Assembly: GCA_041743085.1 (NCBI GenBank)
Contig: JBGTNL010000033.1
Coordinates: forward strand, 62,001 to 126,000
Source of the DNA: JAFMPW01 sp041743085
GTDB lineage: Bacteria > Bacteroidota > Bacteroidia > Flavobacteriales > Flavobacteriaceae
Direction: 5' to 3'
Length of the DNA: 64,000 bases
The notes under the pieces were generated by a model. That model did not search any database. It was not told where the DNA came from and saw nothing but the letters and a program-made list of their open reading frames with translations. Position numbers and translations under genes: made by a program. Of the stretch, positions 8,070 to 16,558 are shown piece after piece; position 1 is the stretch's first letter; each line of letters begins with the position of its first letter.

Positions 8070-9288
8070 ATTCGGACAGCAACTTCTCCAGGAAATCCTT
8101 GAATTCATTTTTGAATTCCGTAAATTTTTTACCTGTGGCCGGGCCGTTAAAACCTGTGTGAATTTTACGTACCTCGCCATCTTTATCCAAAAATATGGTT
8201 GTCGGATACGATAATATGTGATTGAGCATTGGTAATTTTTTACTTGCTTCCGATTTGTTTGAAGTTCCGTATTGTGCAAGCAAAATTGGATATTTTACCC
8301 CTATCCTGTCCCTCAACCGCTGAATCCCTTTGAAAGCCGCCTCCCTGGTTTTGGCGTATTCGAAAGCCAACGCTACAATTTCCAGTTCCGGGTTGTTATG
8401 CTCTTCCAGGTAGCCTGCCAGGAATTTGGTTTCATCAAGGCAGTTAGGGCACCAGGTTCCCATGATCTGAACAACCACTACCTTATTTTTGAATCGCTTG
8501 TCATTCAGCGAAATCAGATCACCTCTGGAATCGGGAAAGGCAAATTCCAAATGATCATATCCCTCTTTAATAAAGGTCAGCGAATTTTCATCAGGTAATT
8601 CAAAGCTTTCATTTCGCCTGGCAACAAACGGTTCCCTGGAGTGGTTTCCGGAATAAAATGTTCCTGTAAGACTACTGTCGGATACTTTGGCAGTAAAAAG
8701 AAAGGCATGGGCTCCGTCAAAAGTAGAGAGCTTAAGAACATCCCCATCAACAATTCCTTCGAGATACCGGTAGTCGCCCGTAGTAGTTCTGAAAGTACCC
8801 TTAACTTTATCCTGGTTCTGAGTGAATATGCCTTTGGCAAGATAGGTGTCCTCCGTATCTGGATTAAAGGTTGTTTCCCAAACCCCCGAAATGTTAGCTT
8901 CCGGAGCATTCTCAGTCTTGAACCTGAGGGTATCCCCGAAGGTCGCCTTAAAGGGAACCACTCTATCCAAACTCTCCTTAATGAAGTTTCCCGTGATCTC
9001 TGTTCCGGTAAAGGTGCCCGCTATATATCCCTCATAGACCGGCATTTTAATCAAAATGGAGTCTCCGTTGATGTTGATTTCATCAATGGTTACCACTTCA
9101 TCCGAATTATGCACTTCCATAACGTAACCCCCTTCTTTTTCGCTTAAATCAAAATTAAAGGGGAGTGTCTTCTCATCCATTACCTCCAAATGGGCCAACC
9201 ACTTTCCTATTTTCAAATTGTCCTCTTTGGCCTCCTTGCATCCCAACAGGCATATAAAAACGGAGACTGCCAATATTTTCTTTATCAT
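8068..9288 (-). CDS. TlpA-family thioredoxin-like lipoprotein
   Basis: 406 residues. The lipoprotein signal MIKKILAVSVFICLLGC puts the lipidated Cys at 17. A long beta-rich N-terminal half (about 25-235) carries no named motif. The C-terminal half is a TlpA/ResA-like thioredoxin domain with active-site WCPNC (Cys280 and Cys283) and the cis-Pro region LSYPTTIFLDKDG. Such periplasmic proteins reduce disulfides of target proteins, for example apocytochromes. Start is ATG 9288; a TTG at 9309 is in frame but less likely. It converges with leuAB and diverges from pheT. The substrate is unknown. Confidence 0.82.
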   Translation of the reverse strand: MIKKILAVSVFICLLGCKEAKEDNLKIGKWLAHLEVMDEKTLPFNFDLSEKEGGYVMEVHNSDEVVTIDEININGDSILIKMPVYEGYIAGTFTGTEITGNFIKESLDRVVPFKATFGDTLRFKTENAPEANISGVWETTFNPDTEDTYLAKGIFTQNQDKVKGTFRTTTGDYRYLEGIVDGDVLKLSTFDGAHAFLFTAKVSDSSLTGTFYSGNHSREPFVARRNESFELPDENSLTFIKEGYDHLEFAFPDSRGDLISLNDKRFKNKVVVVQIMGTWCPNCLDETKFLAGYLEEHNNPELEIVALAFEYAKTREAAFKGIQRLRDRIGVKYPILLAQYGTSNKSEASKKLPMLNHILSYPTTIFLDKDGEVRKIHTGFNGPATGKKFTEFKNEFKDFLEKLLSE

Positions 9289-9368
9289 CTTTTTTAGTAT
9301 CTGATTCAAATATCGATATAACTCGTGGGAAGATCAATAAAAAATACAGCAATTCCATTATACCGCTG

Positions 9369-9399
9369 TTGAATGTAAGTTACCATTGTTTTATCTTTG
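9369..9399 (+). promoter_or_regulatory. Predicted promoter of pheT
   Basis: TTG at 9369-9371 and TATCTTTG at 9392-9399, separated by 20 bp, match the Bacteroidota consensus (TTG, 19-21 bp, TAnnTTTG). The pheT ATG is 19 bases downstream, giving a short leader. Confidence 0.6.
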
Positions 9400-9418
9400 G
9401 GCGTTTTAAAACTATCCG

Positions 9419-11845
9419 ATGAACATTTCCTATAACTGGTTAAAGCAGTTTATTCGTATTGATTGGGAGGCTAAAAAAACCGCAGAACTCCTAACCGATC
9501 TTGGATTGGAAGTTGAAGGAATAAATACGTTCGAATCCGTTTCGGGAGGTTTGGAAGGCGTCGTAGTAGGGCATGTTTTGGAATGCACAAGGCATCCCAA
9601 TTCCGACAAGCTAAAACTTACAATAGTGGATATTGGGGCGGAAAAGCCGGTTAAAATAGTTTGTGGGGCGCCCAATGTTGCAAAAGGGCAAAAAGTTCCC
9701 GTGGCCACGGTCGGTACCACCCTATATCCTGCGGGGATTGAACCCTGGACGATAAAAAAAGCCAAGATTCGCGGAGAGGAGAGTTATGGGATGATTTGTG
9801 CCGAAGACGAGTTAGGTCTGGGGATGGGCCGCGACGGCATACTTATTCTTGAGGAGTCTTTAAAACCCGGGACCCCCTGTTCCGAGGTTTTCGAAATAGA
9901 GAGAGATGAGGTTTTTGAAATAGGACTTACCCCCAATCGAGCCGACGCCATGAGCCATTTTGGGGTTGCCAGGGATCTCCGGGCAGGTCTAAAGCAACAG
10001 GAAATTCAAAAAGAATTAATAACACCGTCCGTAAGTAACTTTAGTATTCTCAATCGCTCTTTAAAGATGGATGTTTCGGTTGAAAACAGCGAACTTGCAC
10101 CCAGGTATTGCGGGCTTACGATAAGCAACCTAATTGTACAACCTTCGCCGGATTGGCTCAAAAACAAACTTAGGGCGATAGGCCTTAAACCGATCAACAA
10201 TGTTGTGGACGCCACCAACTATGTATTGTACGAACTTGGGCAGCCGTTGCATGCTTTTGATGCCGAAAGGATCTTTGGCAATAAAATAGAGGTGAAAAAA
10301 GTCGAGCCCGGAACTAAATTCATGACTCTCGACGGGCAGGAAAGAAAGATGCACAGGGATGATCTGATGATCTGTGATGCGGAAAAACCCATGTGTATAG
10401 CTGGGGTCTTTGGTGGGATCAACACCGGAGTTACCGAGGACACCAAGGCAATTTTCCTGGAAAGTGCCTATTTTGATCCCATATCTGTAAGGCAAACAGC
10501 TAAAAGGCATGGTCTGAGCACTGATGCCTCCTTTCGTTTTGAAAGAGGTGTGGATATAAACAACGTGGAATATTGTCTGAGAAGGGCCGCCCTCCTTATC
10601 AAGGAATTGACCGGGGGGGATATCACCTCCGATATTGTGGACCTTTACCCCAAAAAAAAGGAAAATTATCAGGTGTTTTTAACCTTTGAGAAAGTTGACA
10701 AACTCATTGGTCAGGAAATTAAGAGGGATACGATAAAGTCTATTCTGACCTCGTTGGATATTAGAGTAAAGAGTTTCACGGAATCCGGATTGGGGTTGGA
10801 AATACCTTTTTTCAGAACCGATGTACTGCGGGAGGTTGATGTTATAGAGGAGATTCTCAGGGTTTATGGATACAACAATGTCATCACAGGCAATAAATTA
10901 AATGCGTCCATTGCACCAACCTCCAGGTTCGAAGATCACAAACTGCAACATATTATTGGAAATCTTTTGGCCTCCCTGGGTTTCTACGAAATATTAGGTA
11001 ATAGCCTTACCACTCCGGCTTACGCTGAACTGCTCGGCACCACGGGGAATGAGTCGTCAGTTTCAATACTGAACCCTTTGAGTAATGAGCTTTCCGTATT
11101 ACGACGATCCATGTTGTTTTCAGGCCTGGAAGCCATCAGGCATAACATAAATAGAAAAAAGCAACACCTGAAGTTTTTCGAATTTGGTAAGACCTATCGA
11201 AAATTAAAAACGGGAAATCGGGAGTCCCGGCATCTTTCCTTACTTATAACCGGAGACAGAAATCCCGAAAGCTGGACCTCAGCCAAAAAGCAGTCGGATT
11301 TTTATTATTTGAAAGGCATTGTGCAGATTATCCTAAAACGATTGGGAACTACCGATACTATCACCCACCCGGCCCCTAATGATCTCTTTTCCGAAGGAAT
11401 TTCGATCTTCGTTGACCAACGGGAGGTGGCTACCCTAGGGGTGGTTCAAACCGCCCTTCTCACTGAATTTGACATAAAACAAGAAGTTTTATACGCCGAT
11501 CTTAAATGGGATCTTTTGGCAGAGAACGCCACAAAAAACACTATTGTCCATAATGAAATACCAAAATACCCCGAGGTGAAAAGGGATTTCGCTCTTCTAT
11601 TGGACGATAAAATTACCTTTAAACAAGTTTGCGAGATCGCCTTGAAGACAGAGAATAATCTGCTAAAAAATATTACTCTTTTTGATGTGTATACCGGAGA
11701 GAATTTACCCAAAGGTAAAAAATCATATGCCGTTAGCTATACGCTCCGGGATGACAATAAAACGCTGACGGATAAGCAGATCGACAAGACAATGAAAAAA
11801 TTACAGGACCGTTACGAAAAGGAGTTGGGGGCAGAACTGCGATAA
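9419..11845 (+). CDS. pheT: Phenylalanine--tRNA ligase beta subunit
   Basis: 808 residues, standard length. With PheS it charges tRNA-Phe in an alpha2-beta2 complex. Domains in order: N-terminal MNISYNWLKQFI; EMAP-like tRNA-binding domain about 40-150 (HPNSDKLKL, VCGAPN); B3/B4 editing domain about 210-400; B5 domain about 405-475; catalytic-like core about 490-690; and the C-terminal anticodon-binding FDX-ACB domain about 715-808 (YPEVKRDFALLL). pheS is not adjacent, which is usual in this group. Convergent with the fasciclin gene, with three bases between the stops. Confidence 0.96.
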   Translation: MNISYNWLKQFIRIDWEAKKTAELLTDLGLEVEGINTFESVSGGLEGVVVGHVLECTRHPNSDKLKLTIVDIGAEKPVKIVCGAPNVAKGQKVPVATVGTTLYPAGIEPWTIKKAKIRGEESYGMICAEDELGLGMGRDGILILEESLKPGTPCSEVFEIERDEVFEIGLTPNRADAMSHFGVARDLRAGLKQQEIQKELITPSVSNFSILNRSLKMDVSVENSELAPRYCGLTISNLIVQPSPDWLKNKLRAIGLKPINNVVDATNYVLYELGQPLHAFDAERIFGNKIEVKKVEPGTKFMTLDGQERKMHRDDLMICDAEKPMCIAGVFGGINTGVTEDTKAIFLESAYFDPISVRQTAKRHGLSTDASFRFERGVDINNVEYCLRRAALLIKELTGGDITSDIVDLYPKKKENYQVFLTFEKVDKLIGQEIKRDTIKSILTSLDIRVKSFTESGLGLEIPFFRTDVLREVDVIEEILRVYGYNNVITGNKLNASIAPTSRFEDHKLQHIIGNLLASLGFYEILGNSLTTPAYAELLGTTGNESSVSILNPLSNELSVLRRSMLFSGLEAIRHNINRKKQHLKFFEFGKTYRKLKTGNRESRHLSLLITGDRNPESWTSAKKQSDFYYLKGIVQIILKRLGTTDTITHPAPNDLFSEGISIFVDQREVATLGVVQTALLTEFDIKQEVLYADLKWDLLAENATKNTIVHNEIPKYPEVKRDFALLLDDKITFKQVCEIALKTENNLLKNITLFDVYTGENLPKGKKSYAVSYTLRDDNKTLTDKQIDKTMKKLQDRYEKELGAELR

Positions 11846-11848
11846 ATC

Positions 11849-12400
11849 CTAAATGTGCTTAGGCATAATTACGCTATCTATAACATGGATAACGCCGTTC
11901 CGCTGATTGGCATCCGCTGTGGTTATCCTGGCAGTATTCCCGTACCAATCGGTTAGGACTATATCGATACCCTCCATGGTCGCAGTAATTTCATCTCCCT
12001 GAATGGTGGTGAAAGTAGCCTTGCCCGCTCCTCTGCACATGGCTTTTAAAATTTTAGAAGCCGTAAGATTTCCCGCTACGATATGATAGCTAAGTACTGC
12101 GTGTAATTCTTTTTTATTCTCGGGATCTAAAAGGGTGGCAATCCTTTCGGACGATAATTTTTTAAATGCCATATCCGATGGCGCAAAAACGGTGAAAGGT
12201 CCATCACTGTCTAAAGTCGCTTCCAAATCCGCGGCTCTAACAGCCGCCAATAAGGTTTTGTGATTTTTTGAGCCGGCGGTACTTTCAATAATGGTGTTAT
12301 CTACTACAGATCTATCCAACTCTTCAGAATTGTCTTGGGCAAATGATAGAAAAGAAAATAAAAGAAAGAGTAGTACTGTGGGGTTTGCCATGCATTTCAT
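11849..12400 (-). CDS. Secreted fasciclin-domain protein
   Basis: 183 residues. The signal peptide (about 1-23, MKCMANPTVLLF...SFAQ) is followed by one fasciclin (FAS1) domain. The FAS1 motifs are HKTLLAAVRAADLEATLDS, the H1 block GPFTVFAPSDMAFKKL, LSYHIVAGNL, and the H2-type end GVIHVIDSVIMP. FAS1 proteins usually act in adhesion or extracellular binding. The ATG at 12400 is chosen because it directly precedes the signal peptide; the frame is open further upstream to 12484. There is no visible ribosome site, as usual in Bacteroidota. Confidence 0.88.
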   Translation of the reverse strand: MKCMANPTVLLFLLFSFLSFAQDNSEELDRSVVDNTIIESTAGSKNHKTLLAAVRAADLEATLDSDGPFTVFAPSDMAFKKLSSERIATLLDPENKKELHAVLSYHIVAGNLTASKILKAMCRGAGKATFTTIQGDEITATMEGIDIVLTDWYGNTARITTADANQRNGVIHVIDSVIMPKHI

Positions 12401-12604
12401 AGGGTAAAGAAAGGGATTAAAATTAAATAATCGACGAACAGTAAAATTCTCTCGACAATATACAATTAAGCCCCGGATATTCAATTAATCCAAAGTGCAT
12501 TTCATAGAAATTAACAAAATATTAACACGTATTTTTTATAAGATCAAAGTGATTTAGAATGGAGCAATCACTAAATTTGATAGCATCTCAAGAATAAAGG
12601 ATCT

Positions 12605-13321
12605 ATGCTATTAAAAAGAACCAATATTGAGGCCCGACTTTCAAAAGTTCGGGACCGGCAAATATCTGAGCAAATGCTTTTGGACAATGTATATGCCCTT
12701 CTCGATCGGGATACACAAAAAGAAGAACGCATTGAAAAAACCCTTGCCGGGACGGGCCGGATAATCCAAAATAATTTTGATCTTAGTCTGCTGGAAACCA
12801 AAAATATATTCCATCTGGACCAGATAAAGCAAATCTGCATAGACTACCGCCTTCGGTTTTTAGACACCAAATATTTTAAAGGTGAAATTCCACAAGCAGC
12901 GGTTAATAAAATCAAACGCTTGGAGAAGGTTCATAATACGGAGTTACGGGGATATAAAATAATTGCTCCCTCTAAACTCTTTAAGTTGAAAGACAAGGAC
13001 GATCCCTTATTATTTGCCCCGATCGGGAACAATTATTTTTACCTGGTCCATAAATGGGGTAATGATCTTCATCCTTTGCGTAAACTTTTGGTGTGGCCAT
13101 TTAAAAGTATCGTAAATCTTACTTTTCTCATTGTTGTGATCAGCTATATAACCACCCTCCTCGTACCTCAGGGGTTGTTCTCCAAAACCAATTCCGCGGC
13201 CGAGTTCTGGATCATATTTTTCTTTATGTTCAAATGTATCGTTTCGGTGGTTATATTTTACGGATTTGCTTTGGGCAAGAACTTTAATCCCTCCATATGG
13301 AGGAGTAAATTCCTTAATTAG
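12605..13321 (+). CDS. Flavobacterial membrane protein of unknown function
   Basis: 238 residues. The N-terminal 170 residues are hydrophilic and charged (KRTNIEARLSKVRDRQISEQML). Two membrane helices lie at about 173-195 (VNLTFLIVVISYITTLLV) and 203-226 (FWIIFFFMFKCIVSVVIFYG). No known motif was recognised. It is a single gene with 204 bp upstream and is followed by hairpin repeat copy A. It could be an anchor or sensor, but nothing in the sequence decides this. Confidence 0.65.
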   Translation: MLLKRTNIEARLSKVRDRQISEQMLLDNVYALLDRDTQKEERIEKTLAGTGRIIQNNFDLSLLETKNIFHLDQIKQICIDYRLRFLDTKYFKGEIPQAAVNKIKRLEKVHNTELRGYKIIAPSKLFKLKDKDDPLLFAPIGNNYFYLVHKWGNDLHPLRKLLVWPFKSIVNLTFLIVVISYITTLLVPQGLFSKTNSAAEFWIIFFFMFKCIVSVVIFYGFALGKNFNPSIWRSKFLN

Positions 13322-13410
13322 TGGTGTGGGGTATTCTTCTTATCGAAATGGCATTCAGGGGGCAATGAAGATCTGCCCCCTGGCGTTTTTCTAATTTTGT
13401 AGAACAACAA

Positions 13411-13574
13411 TAAATGGCATTAAACCCCAGGGCAAGCCCTGGACCCAATAGAAGGAATCGACCCAAGGGTCGAGGTATTAAACCTGGACCCCGCTGAAAA
13501 AGCGGGGTTGGTTCAAACATCCATTTTAACCGCTCCCGCTAAAAAGCGGGATTATTAAAATGGGGTTTCACTAA
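13411..13574. repeat. Composite hairpin repeat, copy A
   Basis: 164 bp nearly identical to 48949-49110. It carries four small hairpins in a row: CCAGGGC-AA-GCCCTGG, CGACCC-AA-GGGTCG, CCCCGCT-GAAAA-AGCGGGG and CCCGCT-AAAA-AGCGGG. The last is framed by ATTTTAA/TTAAAAT. In this copy the outer arm before the last hairpin has diverged, so the long inverted repeat of copy B is broken. It lies between convergent gene ends. It is not coding and has no transposase. Confidence 0.85.
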
Positions 13575-13584
13575 TAAAAAAGTA

Positions 13585-14727
13585 CTAATTCACAAAGATC
13601 TCAAATGGAACCCCATTCAGGTCAATGTTATCAATAAACTTGGGTTCAGGAATGGGTTTTATGCGTAAAATACCCCCCTTGTTGGCATTCCCGTCTTTTT
13701 TATACCCTATGAGAATAAGATTATTTCCGGCGTCATACGTGACTATGCTGGTATCGCCGATCTCGAATTCAAAGTTGCGTTCTTCTGCGGTAAGGAAATT
13801 CTCGTAGAAATACAAAACGGCCGTATTTGTGCTAAAATCATAAACTCCCGGAATATTGGGATATTCGGTACCGGAAAGACCGGTAGGCATGGGATAATAT
13901 AAATTCCCTCCGGTATCAAAATAGGCGGCTTTGGTAGTACCGAATTTAGGTTCTTTGCCATCATTATATCTCACGGTATCCGTAATCCCCAAGGTGATGC
14001 TGTTAATTATGAGATGCAGGTCCGGGTAGCTAACCATAATATTCCCATCCACAGTTTTGAATATCATTTGCACATCGGAATCCAGATCAAGATCATGAAC
14101 TAATTCCCCGCTCGCGGTATTATAGACAACCAGCGCATTTTCTTCTTCTTCCTCTTCAGGATCCAAAGAAAGGATGAACACCCGATTGTTGGAAAAAATA
14201 ATCTGCCTGGGTTCCTTGTCCAATTCGGTTTCTGTAAAAGTAGCTCCGGAAGAAGCAACATCCACCATTCTGATAAAGTAATGGGTTTTTTTAGCTCCGG
14301 AACCCGGAATGCCATACACCAGATAAATAGCCGTCCCGGAGTGGGTTATAGACCTTACTTCAATCTGGCAACTTTGAATATCGTCAAAAACCCCTAACTT
14401 TTTGAAAGAATAATCACTAAAATCAAAGCTGGTTATCTCCCCTGTACAGTTGCTTTTTTCATTATAAAAACTTAGCACGGTTCCCTCCCTGAAGCTTAGT
14501 TCGGGGACCGAGGTACTTTCGAAAGCGCTGGTTGCGGGGTTTAGAGTGATTACTTCGGCGTTGGCGTTCAGCAATGCCTCTGAAAGGATGCCATCAGCGG
14601 TTAAAAGAACGGAGTAATCAGCATCGACGTTGGGGCCGTTTAGGCCATTGGTTGGCCCATTATCGGATTTGTTGCAGCCCAGGGCAAGTACAGCCATAAG
14701 CATCAAGCATATTCTGTAGGTATTCAT
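13585..14727 (-). CDS. Lipoprotein of unknown function
   Basis: 380 residues. The signal MNTYRICLMLMAVLALGC puts the lipidated Cys at 18. The mature part is all beta-like with several repeated blade-like stretches (TSAFESTSVPELSFREGTV, GNIMVSYPDLHLIINS, GNLYYPMPTGLSG, GNNLILIGYKKDG), suggesting a beta-propeller, but no family could be named. It is 27 bases from the ABC-F gene on the same strand and may be co-transcribed with it. A protein of this type could act at the outer membrane. Confidence 0.6.
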   Translation of the reverse strand: MNTYRICLMLMAVLALGCNKSDNGPTNGLNGPNVDADYSVLLTADGILSEALLNANAEVITLNPATSAFESTSVPELSFREGTVLSFYNEKSNCTGEITSFDFSDYSFKKLGVFDDIQSCQIEVRSITHSGTAIYLVYGIPGSGAKKTHYFIRMVDVASSGATFTETELDKEPRQIIFSNNRVFILSLDPEEEEEENALVVYNTASGELVHDLDLDSDVQMIFKTVDGNIMVSYPDLHLIINSITLGITDTVRYNDGKEPKFGTTKAAYFDTGGNLYYPMPTGLSGTEYPNIPGVYDFSTNTAVLYFYENFLTAEERNFEFEIGDTSIVTYDAGNNLILIGYKKDGNANKGGILRIKPIPEPKFIDNIDLNGVPFEIFVN

Positions 14728-14754
14728 AGCATTGAGATTTGGGAACCAATACTA

Positions 14755-16383
14755 CTATGCCGGAACCGAGTACATTTTTTCTCTTTGTTCCTTGACAGTC
14801 TTATCGGACATATACTCATCAAACGTCAAATATCGGTCTATAGTATCTTTTGGCGTCAATTCTATGATCCTATTTGCCACAGTTTGAGCGAATTGATGAT
14901 CGTGAGTCGTAAATAAAACCGTTCCTTTAAAGTTTTTTAAGGAGTTGTTAAAAGCTGTAATACTTTCCAGGTCCAGGTGGTTTGTAGGTTCGTCGAGCAT
15001 TAAAACATTGGCCCTGAGCATCATCATTCTGCTAAGCATACATCGCACTTTTTCACCTCCTGAGAGTACAGAACACTTTTTAAGCGCCTCCTCCCCGCTA
15101 AAAAGCATTTTTCCCAAAAACCCCCGGATAAAAACTTCTTCCCTTTCTTCTTCGGTTTTGGCCCATTGCCGCAACCAATCCACCAGGTTGCCGTTAGTAT
15201 TGAAGAAATCGGAATTATCTGCCGGCAAATAGGATTGGGTGGTGGTAATTCCCCAGTGATAAGAACCATTTTCAGCCTTTCTGTTACCATTTATAATTTC
15301 ATAAAAAGCCGTAGTGGCCCTGGAATCCCTGGATATTACAGCTACCTTATCACCTTTTGCAAGATTAATATTGACATTCCGGAACAATACCTCTCCGTCT
15401 TCGGTACTTGCCGCCAGTTTCTCAATATTGAGAATTTGATCCCCAGCCTCTCGTTCCCTGTCAAAAATAATGGCAGGGTACCTTCTACTCGAAGGTTTAA
15501 TTTCGGCAACATTGAGCTTTGCCAACATTTTTTTTCGCGAAGTTGCCTGTTTGCTTTTCGCAACATTGGCGCTAAACCGTTGTATGAACTCCTGCAACTC
15601 CCTGGCTTTTTCTTCAGCTTTTTTATTTTGCTGGGCCCTTTGGCGCGCAGCCAACTGACTACTTTCATACCAGAATGTGTAATTCCCTGAGTACGGGTTG
15701 ATCTTTCCAAAGTCAATGTCCGCCACATGGGTACATACGGCGTCCAGAAAATGCCGGTCGTGCGAAACAACGATCACCGTATTATCGTAGTCAGCCAGAA
15801 AATTTTCCAGCCAACTGATGGTATCGTAATCCAGGTCATTTGTAGGCTCATCCATAATGAGCACATCCGGATTTCCAAAAAGAGCCTGGGCAAGCAATAC
15901 CCGGACTTTTAGTTTGGAATCTATATCCGACATTAAGGAGTGATGCAATGCTTCGGGAATGCCTAAATTAGATAGGAGTGCGGCGGCATCGCTGTCCGCG
16001 TTCCAGCCGTTCATTTCTTCAAATACGACCTGTAGCTCCCCAATTTTATCCGCATTTTCATCCGTATAATCCGCATAGAGGGTATCTATTTCCTGCTTTA
16101 TATTAAATAATGGCTTATTGCCCATTACTACAGATTCCAGAACGGTATGATCATCATAGGCATTGTGGTCCTGCTCCAAAACGGACATTCGCTTGCCGGG
16201 TTCCAATTGTACCTGGCCGGAAGTGGGATCAATCTGGCCAGACAGAATTTTTAAAAAGGTGGATTTTCCGGCGCCATTGGCCCCGATGATGCCATAGCAG
16301 TTGCCTTGTGTAAAACTGACGTTCACCTCATCAAACAACACTCTTTTTCCAAATTGCACCGATAAATTTGATACCGCTAACAT
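14755..16383 (-). CDS. ABC-F ATPase, YbiT-like
   Basis: 542 residues with two ABC modules and no membrane domain, so a soluble ribosome-associated ABC-F protein. Module 1 has Walker A GANGAGKS (34-41), a non-canonical signature and Walker B VLIMDEPTNDLD. A charged linker of about 80 residues (RQRAQQNKKAEEKARELQ) corresponds to the P-site tRNA interaction motif. Module 2 keeps LSGGEKVRC and VLMLDEPTNHLDLES; its Walker A is altered (ISRDSRAT), as in YbiT-type proteins. Length and N-terminus fit YbiT better than EttA or Uup. Role: translation factor, possibly antibiotic or stress related. An AAAGGAG six bases before the ATG is unusual here. Confidence 0.88.
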   Translation of the reverse strand: MLAVSNLSVQFGKRVLFDEVNVSFTQGNCYGIIGANGAGKSTFLKILSGQIDPTSGQVQLEPGKRMSVLEQDHNAYDDHTVLESVVMGNKPLFNIKQEIDTLYADYTDENADKIGELQVVFEEMNGWNADSDAAALLSNLGIPEALHHSLMSDIDSKLKVRVLLAQALFGNPDVLIMDEPTNDLDYDTISWLENFLADYDNTVIVVSHDRHFLDAVCTHVADIDFGKINPYSGNYTFWYESSQLAARQRAQQNKKAEEKARELQEFIQRFSANVAKSKQATSRKKMLAKLNVAEIKPSSRRYPAIIFDREREAGDQILNIEKLAASTEDGEVLFRNVNINLAKGDKVAVISRDSRATTAFYEIINGNRKAENGSYHWGITTTQSYLPADNSDFFNTNGNLVDWLRQWAKTEEEREEVFIRGFLGKMLFSGEEALKKCSVLSGGEKVRCMLSRMMMLRANVLMLDEPTNHLDLESITAFNNSLKNFKGTVLFTTHDHQFAQTVANRIIELTPKDTIDRYLTFDEYMSDKTVKEQREKMYSVPA

Positions 16384-16405
16384 AATTGCTCCTTTAAAAT
16401 TTTTG

Positions 16406-16435
16406 CAAAAATAGCATAAAAAACTGTCTTACCAA
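16406..16435 (-). promoter_or_regulatory. Predicted promoter of the ABC-F gene
   Basis: On the minus strand TTG (16433-16435) and TATTTTTG (16406-16413) are separated by 19 bp, an exact match to the Bacteroidota promoter layout. The ATG lies 22 bases downstream. Confidence 0.65.
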
Positions 16436-16558
16436 TAAACCACGATCCCTTGCTTTTAATCGATGCCTTAACTACAATTATCAATTTTTAACTAGCCATT
16501 AACAGCCGGGGCTTACGGGTTTGCCTAGTTTTGTGTACAATACGGCAGATTTATCCAT

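Noticed and set aside
15166..15690. Long open frame antisense to the ABC-F gene
   Set aside because: It lies wholly inside a strongly conserved gene on the other strand, and its protein has no domain-like features.
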